Of a stretch of 30,051 nucleotides of DNA, positions 23,785 to 30,051 are shown in pieces. The notes beneath the pieces are model-generated. The model was not told the origin of the DNA, searched no databases, and worked only from the letters and a program-made list of their open reading frames with translations. The stretch is taken from positions 1-30,051 of the forward strand of contig CAKRPJ010000028.1 of NCBI GenBank assembly GCA_934376955.1, given 5' to 3'. This DNA comes from CAKRPJ01 sp934376955. Its GTDB lineage: Bacteria > Bacillota > Clostridia > Lachnospirales > Lachnospiraceae. The position numbers and the translations under genes were made by a program. How positions within the stretch are numbered: the first letter of the stretch is position 1; each line of letters begins with the position of its first letter.

Positions 23785-25071
23785 TTAATAGAACAGATTT
23801 ACCAGGAATGTGGTAAACGGCTCAAACCAGGTAAGAAGAAGGAGGTTGATGATAAGAAGGATGTAGAACGGAACAGCCTCCTTGATAAACGCTGCTGTCT
23901 TACACTTGGTAATTGAGCATGTAACGAACATCAATGTTCCCATTGGCGGTGATAATGCACCGATCGCGTTATTGAAGATATAGATCATTGCGAACTGGAT
24001 CTCATTGATCCCGTACTGGGCTGCGATCGGAGCCAGAAGCGGAACAAGGATGATCATGGAAGCGTTTCCTTCAATGAACATACCTACAATAAGAAGGAAG
24101 ATGTTTACAACGATCAGGAAAACAAATTTGCTGTGGATATTGGCAAGCATCCATGCAGTCAGTGTCTGCGGGATTCTTTCCTTTGTAAGGATCCAGGAGA
24201 ATACGGAAGCTGCGGAAACGATCAGCATGATGGAGGCTGTGGAGCACACGGTCTCCTTTAACCCTTGGATCATGTCCTTTATCCGCATTTCCTTATAGAT
24301 GATACCGAGGAAAGCAGCGTAGAGGATAGCAACAGCACCAGCCTCGGTAGCAGTAAAAATACCGATACGGATACCGCCGATGATGATGACCGGAAGCATT
24401 AACGGAAGGATAGCCGGCTTGAATGCAACCCAGAAACGCTTAAAGGTAAGCTTCTCCTTGGTAACTACGCCGTAGCCGCGCCTCTTGGAGATGATGCCGA
24501 CTAAGATCATCATCGTGATACAGAGCAGTCCTCCTACACCGAAGCCGGAGATAAACAGCTTACCGATCGAAACATTCGCGATACATCCGTAAAGGATCAT
24601 TGCGATTCCCGGCGGGATAAGCGGTGTGATCATAGAAGATGCTGCAGTTACAACACTGGAAAACTCCAGTGAAAAGCCCTTCTTTGTCATTTCCGGAACC
24701 ATCATTTTAGACTCCATCGCTGCATCTGCGATATTGGAGCCGGAAAGGCCGCCCATAACAGTGGAAAGAAGAACGTTTACCTGAGCCAGTCCGCCCGGAA
24801 GACGTCCTGTAACGACCTCACAGAAATCCATGATCCTCTTGGTAACGCCTGTATAGTTCATGAAAATACCGGCGCAGATAAAGAACGGGATAGCCATAAG
24901 GGAAATCTTTTCCGTACCGATGATCGCCTGCTGTGCGAATACAACGGAGTTGATGTCCGGATTCAGCACAAAGTAGACCATGGAGCCGCCGAGAACGGCG
25001 ATATATACCGGAACCTTAAGGAAAAGCAGGAGCAGCATAACCATTGCTGCGATCATTAATACATCACTCAT
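23785..25071 (-). CDS. dctM: TRAP transporter large permease subunit (DctM family)
   Basis: A 428-residue, highly hydrophobic protein with about eleven to twelve membrane segments. It has TRAP large-subunit features: MAIPFFICAGIFMNYTG, LPGGLAQVNVLLSTVMGGLSGSNIADAAMESKMMVPEM and the late ALSPPMGTLMFVTCSI. It forms the sodium-driven translocation channel of a tripartite carrier for an organic acid. It overlaps the end of the small subunit gene by eight bases. The operon context points to a hexonate or hexuronate substrate. Confidence 0.95.
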   Translation of the reverse strand: MSDVLMIAAMVMLLLLFLKVPVYIAVLGGSMVYFVLNPDINSVVFAQQAIIGTEKISLMAIPFFICAGIFMNYTGVTKRIMDFCEVVTGRLPGGLAQVNVLLSTVMGGLSGSNIADAAMESKMMVPEMTKKGFSLEFSSVVTAASSMITPLIPPGIAMILYGCIANVSIGKLFISGFGVGGLLCITMMILVGIISKRRGYGVVTKEKLTFKRFWVAFKPAILPLMLPVIIIGGIRIGIFTATEAGAVAILYAAFLGIIYKEMRIKDMIQGLKETVCSTASIMLIVSAASVFSWILTKERIPQTLTAWMLANIHSKFVFLIVVNIFLLIVGMFIEGNASMIILVPLLAPIAAQYGINEIQFAMIYIFNNAIGALSPPMGTLMFVTCSITKCKTAAFIKEAVPFYILLIINLLLLTWFEPFTTFLVNLFY

Positions 25072-25573
25072 TACTGCTTGCCGCCTCCTTTGCCTCAGAT
25101 TTTACGCCTTTGATAATGCTGTAGAAATAGCTGATGATCATATCGATATAGGATACGATCGCGATTCCATATACAGCGGTATAGGGGATCTTTAACATAC
25201 TTGTTGAACGTCCGCTCTTAATAAATACCTGAATGAAACCGATACTCTGCATAAACAGATAGCCGATAACGACCACAACAACTATAGAGATCAGCCATTC
25301 CATGACCTTCTGCATCTTTGCAGGCATCAGGTCAACAATCATCTCGATCGCTACGTGGTTTCCGGAACGGAACGCCGCTCCGGCTGCCGCAAATACGATC
25401 CATACCATACAGGATGTCTGTACTTCCTCCAGCCATGTAAATGGATTGTTGAAAATATAACGCCATACAACGCCAAGGAAAGTAAGGACGATCAGCACAG
25501 TCAGGATCACGGAAGCCACCGCGATATCCAGATTGGCAAGGATCGAGATCACTTTATTTTCTTTTTTCTCCAT
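25064..25573 (-). CDS. dctQ: TRAP transporter small permease subunit (DctQ family)
   Basis: A 169-residue protein with four membrane segments, the DctQ layout. It includes the typical WRYIFNNPFTWLEEVQTSCMVWIVFAAAGAAFR stretch with polar residues in the membrane. It pairs with DctM and receives substrate from the binding protein. It follows dctP by about 80 bases containing a stable hairpin. Confidence 0.93.
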   Translation of the reverse strand: MEKKENKVISILANLDIAVASVILTVLIVLTFLGVVWRYIFNNPFTWLEEVQTSCMVWIVFAAAGAAFRSGNHVAIEMIVDLMPAKMQKVMEWLISIVVVVVIGYLFMQSIGFIQVFIKSGRSTSMLKIPYTAVYGIAIVSYIDMIISYFYSIIKGVKSEAKEAASSNE

Positions 25574-25602
25574 GCGATTACTCCTCTTTTTTTACGAAAA
25601 GA

Positions 25603-25636
25603 ATCGGGCCCGGGACTTTTATGCCACGGGCCCGAT
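25603..25636 (-). other. Stable hairpin between dctP and dctQ
   Basis: ATCGGGCCCG (25603-25612) and CGGGCCCGAT (25627-25636) form a perfect 10-bp, very GC-rich stem with a 14-base loop, followed on the minus strand by a short, mixed T stretch. It lies 19 bases after the dctP stop. It probably protects or partly terminates the message so that more binding protein than permease is made. Confidence 0.75.
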
Positions 25637-25654
25637 CAGGGGTTTTGTTTCAGA

Positions 25655-26767
25655 TTAGTTGGCGCCCATAGCCTTTCTTACTGTGTCATACAGACCAGGT
25701 GTCCACTGCGGGAACATATCATAGAACGGTTTGGATTTCTCTTTGAAGCCTTCAAGCACTTCCTCAGACGGATCAACAACAGTTACGCCTTCTGCTTTCA
25801 TCTTCTCAAGGTAATCTGCTTCTGCTGCCTGCTGAACTTCGTTGTTATATTCGCCGGCCTCGTTTGCTGTCTCTACCAGCCAGTTCTGCTGCTCCTCGGT
25901 AAGGCTGTTGAACCAGTCAGCAGATACGACCCATGTTGTAAAGTTCTTAACATGTCCGTCAAGAATTAAATACTTGGCAACCTCATGAAGCTTTCTTCCG
26001 TAGAGAGTTGCAAGGGGGTTCTCAGCACCGTCAATGGTCTTTGTCTGAAGTGCCTGATAAACATCACCGAGAGCCATACCTGTGGAGGTAGCACCTAATA
26101 CATCAAAGCCCTTGGACTGGATCTCATTGGAAGGAACACGGATCTTTAAGCCCTTTAAGTCATCTACGGTATTAACCGGAACGGTTGTAAGAGTATGTCT
26201 CTCACCGTAGATCCAGTTGGAGGAAATGATCTTTAAGCCCTTCTCCTCAAGCTTATCGCACTGCTCCTTATACCAATCAGACTCGATCAGAGTCCAGCAC
26301 TGATCCCAGTTATCGAAAAGGAACGGTCCGAATACGATACCGAAATCCGGTACGCCGTAGTCAGCGTAGAAAGCACCGTCTGCCAGTGTGCAGACATTCT
26401 CACCAAGAAGCATGGAGTCGATCAGGGAGGACTTGTCACCTAACTGAGAGTCCGGATAAATCTCGATAGCCATTGTGCCGCCGGATTTCTCCTTGATGAT
26501 CTCCTGAGCCTTTGTCCAGCCCTGTCCAACCGGCTCAGTAACAGAGTTCTCGAAAGCAACCTGAAGAACTACGTCAGCATCTGCTGTGTCTGCTGCGGCT
26601 GCTGTTGTGTCTGCTGCAGCTGCTGCTGTTGTATCTGCTGCTGCGGCTGCTGTTGTATCTGCTGCTGCTGTAGTTGTCTTATCTGTATCGCTTCCGCCGC
26701 ATGCGGTAAGGCTTGTTGCTGCCATAGCTCCTGCAAGAGTTAAGGCCATAACCTTTCTTAACTTCAT
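25655..26767 (-). CDS. dctP: TRAP transporter substrate-binding lipoprotein (DctP family)
   Basis: A 370-residue protein with a lipoprotein signal peptide ending SLTAC, Cys23 being the lipid-anchored residue. Residues 31-65 are an odd low-complexity linker made of DTTAAAAA repeats. The DctP domain follows (LQVAFENSVTEP...GWTKAQEIIKEKSGGTM), with the carboxylate-binding Arg region LKGLKIRVPSN and GAENPLATLYGRKLHEV. It captures the substrate outside the cell and delivers it to DctQM. Second gene of the operon, after the zinc dehydrogenase. Confidence 0.95.
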   Translation of the reverse strand: MKLRKVMALTLAGAMAATSLTACGGSDTDKTTTAAADTTAAAAADTTAAAAADTTAAAADTADADVVLQVAFENSVTEPVGQGWTKAQEIIKEKSGGTMAIEIYPDSQLGDKSSLIDSMLLGENVCTLADGAFYADYGVPDFGIVFGPFLFDNWDQCWTLIESDWYKEQCDKLEEKGLKIISSNWIYGERHTLTTVPVNTVDDLKGLKIRVPSNEIQSKGFDVLGATSTGMALGDVYQALQTKTIDGAENPLATLYGRKLHEVAKYLILDGHVKNFTTWVVSADWFNSLTEEQQNWLVETANEAGEYNNEVQQAAEADYLEKMKAEGVTVVDPSEEVLEGFKEKSKPFYDMFPQWTPGLYDTVRKAMGAN

Positions 26768-26858
26768 AATTTTACCCTCCGTTTAAAACGTTTGTTTATA
26801 GTGCAACAGCAGCTGATCCACGTCAGTGCTGGATTGCTTTATGATTTTTGGTTTCTGA

Positions 26859-27893
26859 TTACTTGCTGATGTTGGAAAAATCAAAGACTACCTTTAACAT
26901 ATTTCCCGGATTATGGGCAAAGTCATCGAAGGCCTTTGCTGCCTCATCGAAGGGATATACGTTTGTAATGATCTTATCAAGAGGTGCCTTTTTGGCATTC
27001 ACGATATCGATCAGCTCAAGGAAGTCCTTCTTTAACGAGTTTCTGGAGCCGTATACATTTAATTCCTTCTTCTGGATCAGGGTGAAGTTGAAGTCCAGAT
27101 TCTTCTTTCCTACGCCGATCAGTACCATGCGTCCGCCGAAGCAGCAGGCATCGATACAATTCTGGAAGGTGGAAGGAAGTCCGACTGCCTCGATCGTTAC
27201 ATCGAAGCCATTTCCGTTGGTGATCTCGGCTACACCCTTGTCAAAGGCCTCCGGAGAATCGTTGAGGATCGTTCCGTCGATGCCAAATTCCTTAGCCATC
27301 TCAAGCTTTCCGGCTGCAACATCCGCTACATAAACGGTTGCGCCCTTTGCCTTTGCTGCGATAGCAGCCAGAACACCGATGGTACCGGCGCCGACTACGA
27401 GAACCTTATCTCCCTCTTTTACATTGGCACGGCTTACACCGTGGTAGCTGATGCAGAAGGGCTCGATGGCAGCCAGTGTCTTTGCGTCCATTCCCTTGCC
27501 GTCATAGACTCTTTCGATCGGCATTGTGATGTATTCCTGGAATGCACCGTCTCTCTGGCAGCCCATTGTCTGGTTGTCCATACATGCGTTTACGGTTCCG
27601 TGCTCGCAGGAGTAGCAGTGTCCGCAGTTGAAATACGGGTTGCAGGTCACGATCATACCCGGCTTGATGCCATAAGCATTGTTTTCATCTGCTTCAATGA
27701 CCTCAGCGGAAAACTCATGTCCCGGGATTCTCGGATACTCGAAGTAAGCAAAGGTTCCGCGATAGGAGCCAAGGTCACTTCCGCAGATTCCGCCGTAAAG
27801 AAGCTTTAATAATACTTCGCCTTCTTTTCTTACCGGCATTGCCACATCCTTGATCTCAACTTCGCCGGGAGCGTTGATATACATTGCCTTCAT
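26859..27893 (-). CDS. Zinc-dependent medium-chain dehydrogenase (possible L-galactonate 5-dehydrogenase)
   Basis: A 344-residue medium-chain dehydrogenase/reductase. The catalytic zinc residues Cys37 (GGICGSD) and His59-Glu60 (PGHEF) and the structural zinc cysteines 90, 93, 96 and 104 are present, with the NAD motif VVGAGTIGVLAA. It is the first gene of the operon; GGAGGAAT precedes the ATG. Relatives act on sorbitol, threonine, galactitol phosphate or L-galactonate. With uxaB and uxaA downstream, no uxaC, and a TRAP importer, oxidation of L-galactonate to D-tagaturonate (as by LgoD/YjjN of E. coli) is the best guess from context. The substrate is not shown by the sequence. Confidence 0.88.
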   Translation of the reverse strand: MKAMYINAPGEVEIKDVAMPVRKEGEVLLKLLYGGICGSDLGSYRGTFAYFEYPRIPGHEFSAEVIEADENNAYGIKPGMIVTCNPYFNCGHCYSCEHGTVNACMDNQTMGCQRDGAFQEYITMPIERVYDGKGMDAKTLAAIEPFCISYHGVSRANVKEGDKVLVVGAGTIGVLAAIAAKAKGATVYVADVAAGKLEMAKEFGIDGTILNDSPEAFDKGVAEITNGNGFDVTIEAVGLPSTFQNCIDACCFGGRMVLIGVGKKNLDFNFTLIQKKELNVYGSRNSLKKDFLELIDIVNAKKAPLDKIITNVYPFDEAAKAFDDFAHNPGNMLKVVFDFSNISK

Positions 27894-27919
27894 ACCATAT
27901 TCCTCCTAATTTATATAAT

Positions 27920-27941
27920 ATCGGGGTCAAAAGCCCCCGAT
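27920..27941 (-). other. Hairpin in the 5' leader of the dehydrogenase operon
   Basis: ATCGGGG (27920-27926) and CCCCGAT (27935-27941) form a perfect 7-bp stem with an eight-base loop, ending about 25 bases before the start codon. It may stabilise the message. Confidence 0.55.
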
Positions 27942-27985
27942 TTTGATGCCTACGGATTGTTTGACTTGTATTTATTTTGTATTTG

Positions 27986-28001
27986 TTGTTGTATACATCA
28001 A
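27986..28001. promoter_or_regulatory. Likely GntR operator at the operon promoter
   Basis: TTGTTGTATACATCAA is a 16-base palindrome with seven of eight pairs matching, directly adjoining the -10 box of the minus-strand operon promoter. It resembles the TNGT...ACNA sites of FadR-type GntR regulators. A related site overlaps the gntR promoter start. Confidence 0.65.
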
Positions 28002-28030
28002 ATTATAAGGTCTGTTCCCCAATATGTCAA
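28002..28030 (-). promoter_or_regulatory. Consensus promoter of the hexonate/hexuronate operon
   Basis: On the minus strand TTGACA (28030-28025) and TATAAT (28007-28002) are 17 bases apart, both perfect matches to consensus. It drives the six-gene operon from the dehydrogenase to uxaA. Such a strong promoter implies tight repression when the substrate is absent. Confidence 0.92.
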
Positions 28031-28139
28031 TATTCTACAGGCTTATTTCTTTTGTTTTGTATGATTCACCAAATGTCACATACTGTTTTTGTGCATTTCG
28101 CTGACTTTTCCCTACGAACGCTTTTTATGCTTTGGAATA

Positions 28140-28168
28140 TTGAATTTCCTTTCCGGCTGTGTTACAAT
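28140..28168 (+). promoter_or_regulatory. Promoter of the GntR regulator gene
   Basis: TTGAAT (28140-28145) and TACAAT (28163-28168) are 17 bases apart, about 45 bases before the start codon. Together with the operon promoter it fills the 319-base gap 27894-28212. Confidence 0.82.
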
Positions 28169-28170
28169 AT

Positions 28171-28183
28171 TTGTTATATACAA
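28171..28183. promoter_or_regulatory. Likely GntR autoregulatory operator
   Basis: TTGT and ACAA arms flank a five-base centre just after the -10 box, where the transcript should begin. The arms match those of the operon operator at 27986-28001, so the regulator probably controls both promoters. Confidence 0.55.
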
Positions 28184-28212
28184 CAGGCTCTGATCCGGGA
28201 GGGAAAATAGAT

Positions 28213-28887
28213 ATGCCAAAGACCAATTTAAAAACAAAGGCCTACAACGAAATCCGGCACAGAATCGTCACCTGCGAATACGCACCGGGAATGTTCCTTA
28301 ATGAAGAAATGCTCACATCTTCACTGGGCTTAAGCCGGACGCCGATCCGGGATGCCTTAAGCCGCCTTGAACAGGAACGACTGATCGAGATTATGCCCAA
28401 GCGCGGCATCACCGTTACCCCACTGACGGTAAACGATATCAATATGCTTTTTGAAGTCCGTGCCATGTATGAGCCCTACGTTCTGCTCCACTATGGCTCC
28501 ATGCTTCCCATGGATCGGCTGAACCAGTTTTATAAGATCTTTTCTAACAATGATTCCGACAGCGAATGCTTCCGGGATAACGACTATTTCTATGAGCTGG
28601 ATACCGATTTCCATCAGGTAATTATAAACTCCTGCCCCAATATATATATAAGGAACAATTACAACCTGATCCGAACCCAGGCTGAACGCTTCCGCCACAT
28701 GACCGGAAACGTTTCCAACAACCGTCTGGAGGACACCTTCAAAGAACACCTCGCCATTATCCGCCCCTGCCTTCAGGGAAACTGGACGGAAGCCGCCGAC
28801 CAAATGCTCTATCATCTTGAGGAATCAAAAAAATCCACCTTCCGTCTGGTATTCAAGGGAATGGAGCACGGAACACTGAGTCTTTGA
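28213..28887 (+). CDS. GntR-family regulator with FCD ligand domain
   Basis: A 224-residue FadR/FCD-type regulator. The winged helix at residues about 1-72 includes the recognition helix region LGLSRTPIRDALSRLEQERLIEIMPKRG. The C-terminal FCD bundle follows, with probable metal/ligand residues in ELDTDFHQVI and EHLAII. The ATG at 28213 has GGGAGG upstream; an earlier in-frame ATG at 28159 lies before the mapped transcript start and is rejected. It diverges from the catabolic operon and probably represses it until a hexonate or hexuronate intermediate binds. Confidence 0.92.
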   Translation: MPKTNLKTKAYNEIRHRIVTCEYAPGMFLNEEMLTSSLGLSRTPIRDALSRLEQERLIEIMPKRGITVTPLTVNDINMLFEVRAMYEPYVLLHYGSMLPMDRLNQFYKIFSNNDSDSECFRDNDYFYELDTDFHQVIINSCPNIYIRNNYNLIRTQAERFRHMTGNVSNNRLEDTFKEHLAIIRPCLQGNWTEAADQMLYHLEESKKSTFRLVFKGMEHGTLSL

Positions 28888-28906
28888 TCCCCGAATTGTC
28901 AATGCG

Positions 28907-28968
28907 AAAAGGCCGCCGCCTCGCCTGATCCTCTTAAATTAAGATCAGCCGAAGCGGCAGCCTTTTTT
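28907..28968. terminator. Bidirectional terminator between gntR and dus
   Basis: A 20-bp near-perfect stem (28911-28930 with 28943-28962, three mismatches) surrounds a 12-base AT-rich loop. T-runs lie on the right for the plus strand and A-runs on the left for the minus strand. It ends both convergent genes. Confidence 0.93.
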
Positions 28969-28993
28969 ATTGTTCTGTAATTATCGTTCTTCT

Positions 28994-29953
28994 CTATAAC
29001 CGTTCTTTGATCAGCGCCTCCAATTCCTCCATGGAGGAGACCATATTGATGTCGTTTCTTAGGGCCGCTGAATTGGGATAGCCCGCCGTATACCATGAAA
29101 CGTGCTTCCGCATCTCTCGCATTCCGGCCAGCTCGCCCTTAAACTTTAACATCATCCTTCCGTGGCGCAGGATCATCTCCTTCAGCTCCTCGACAGACGG
29201 TCTTTCCGGCTTTCTTCCCGTATCCAGATACTCCGTGATCTCACGGAAGATCCACGGATTTCCCTTCGCGCCCCGTGCCACCATGATACCGTCACAGCCT
29301 GTCGTATCCACAAGACGCTTTGCGTCCTCCGCCGTAAATACGTCGCCGTTTCCGATGACCGGGATGCGGACTGCCTCCTTAACCCGGCGGATAATATCCC
29401 AGTCCGCCTTTCCGGAATAGAACTGCTCCCTTGTTCTGCCATGGACTGCCACCGCGGCCACACCGCAGGCCTCTGCGATCTTTGCGATCTCCACGGCATT
29501 TACGGAGGCATCGTCAAAGCCCTTCCGGATCTTAACCGTTACCGGCTTCTTCACTGCCTTCACCATTGCCGAAAGGATCTCCTCCACCAGAGCGGGATCC
29601 TTCATTAACGCAGAGCCCTCGCCGTTTTTTACGATTTTCGGCACCGGACAGCCCATATTGATATCAAAGATATCGTAAGGGCCCTCCTCGAGCCGGGCAG
29701 CGATATCGGAAAGGATATGGGGATCTGAGCCGAATAGCTGCAGCGAAACGGGACGCTCCCGCTCATCCACCTGCAAAAGCTCCTTTGTATTTCTGTTATT
29801 ATACAATACTGCCTTGGCACTCACCATCTCCATACAGACCAGTCCGCAGCCCTGTTCCCGGCAGAGCACACGATACGGCAGATCCGTGACCCCGGCCATC
29901 GGCGCGAGGATCACATTATTTTCCAGCATTACATTTCCTATTTTCAGCTTCAT
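28994..29953 (-). CDS. dusB: tRNA-dihydrouridine synthase (DusB family)
   Basis: A 319-residue FMN-dependent enzyme that reduces uridine to dihydrouridine in tRNA. The start KIGNVMLENNVILAPMAGVTD, the catalytic Cys102 in DINMGCPVPKIVKNGEGSAL, the VKIRKGFDD segment and AVHGRTREQFYSG are all typical; IPVIGNGDVFTAEDAKRLVDTTGCDGIMVARGA forms the phosphate-binding end. The ATG at 29953 fits the family start and has GAAAGGA upstream; another ATG at 29977 is less likely. The gene is convergent with gntR and shares its terminator. Confidence 0.95.
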   Translation of the reverse strand: MKLKIGNVMLENNVILAPMAGVTDLPYRVLCREQGCGLVCMEMVSAKAVLYNNRNTKELLQVDERERPVSLQLFGSDPHILSDIAARLEEGPYDIFDINMGCPVPKIVKNGEGSALMKDPALVEEILSAMVKAVKKPVTVKIRKGFDDASVNAVEIAKIAEACGVAAVAVHGRTREQFYSGKADWDIIRRVKEAVRIPVIGNGDVFTAEDAKRLVDTTGCDGIMVARGAKGNPWIFREITEYLDTGRKPERPSVEELKEMILRHGRMMLKFKGELAGMREMRKHVSWYTAGYPNSAALRNDINMVSSMEELEALIKERL

Positions 29954-29977
29954 AAATAAAATCCTTTCGTTTGTCAT

Positions 29978-30051
29978 AGGCGGAAACCCACTACCTTCAG
30001 GTGGTGGGAGGAGCCTTGTAAATCTTTAGTCATTACCCCTGACTCTCAATA
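29978..30051 (-). mobile_element. Possible IS200/IS605-type right end (partial, at window edge)
   Basis: CCCACTACC (29987-29995) and GGTGGTGGG (30000-30008) form a 9-bp hairpin with a TTCA loop and one G-U pair. On the minus strand this lies 3' of sequence in which short frames close with stops near 30020-30046, as tnpB genes end close to a terminal hairpin. No transposase is inside the window, so this call depends on sequence beyond base 30051. Confidence 0.4.

Noticed and set aside
26586..26786. Plus-strand Ala/Val-rich open frame
   Set aside because: It is the antisense of the repetitive DctP linker, and has no start signals of its own.
28159..28212. Longer N-terminus for the GntR regulator
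   Set aside because: The upstream ATG would lie before the predicted transcript start, overlaps the -10 box, and has no ribosome binding site.

Overview
The window looks like a chromosomal segment of a spore-forming Clostridia bacterium, most likely Lachnospiraceae. The basis is a cotJ spore-coat operon, a SpoIID/SpoIIQ-like pair, a T-box leader, strong Shine-Dalgarno sequences, moderate GC content, and a carboxyspermidine-type polyamine operon beside hexuronate genes with a TRAP transporter. No rRNA, tRNA or CRISPR array was found. The species cannot be named from the sequence alone.

Region 1 (1-2500): a large serine recombinase gene lies at the right-hand end of an integrated element whose left end is outside the window. 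Just past it, on the opposite strand, the cotJA-cotJB-cotJC operon is cut: cotJC keeps only its first ~34 family residues before running into element DNA and a stop. This is the layout of a skin-like intervening element inside a sporulation gene and is the most striking observation here.

Region 2 (2500-6060, minus strand): a CBS-pair protein, a LUD-domain protein, a non-coding array of 64-bp tandem repeats, then a SpoIID-like and a LytM/SpoIIQ-like gene that both lack expected catalytic residues. A MITE-like structured repeat (5908-6054) follows upstream.

Region 3 (6060-13200, minus): leuB, then an isoleucine T-box leader with its own promoter, a type-2-like ileS, and glgP only 20 bases behind ileS, so glycogen phosphorylase may share isoleucine-dependent control.

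Region 4 (13350-20600, minus): a compact six-gene polyamine operon, speA-speE-carboxyspermidine dehydrogenase-nspC-aguA-aguB. It converts arginine to agmatine, N-carbamoylputrescine, putrescine and then spermidine-type polyamines. The ~360-base leader between its promoter and an intrinsic terminator is unusual: three small hairpins in a row present the same GTYAAGC motif, followed by a P1-closed domain and the terminator. It may be an undescribed regulatory RNA.

Region 5 (20611-28970): a catabolic operon (zinc dehydrogenase-dctP-dctQ-dctM-uxaB-uxaA, minus) diverges from a GntR/FCD regulator gene (plus). Both promoters are near-consensus, and each carries a TTGT...ACAA-type palindrome at the start site, giving a simple repressor/autoregulation model. 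No uxaC is present, so tagaturonate may be made by the dehydrogenase (for example from L-galactonate) rather than by isomerising galacturonate.

Region 6 (28900-30051): a bidirectional terminator, a tRNA-dihydrouridine synthase gene (minus), and at the right edge a hairpin that resembles an IS200/IS605 right end.
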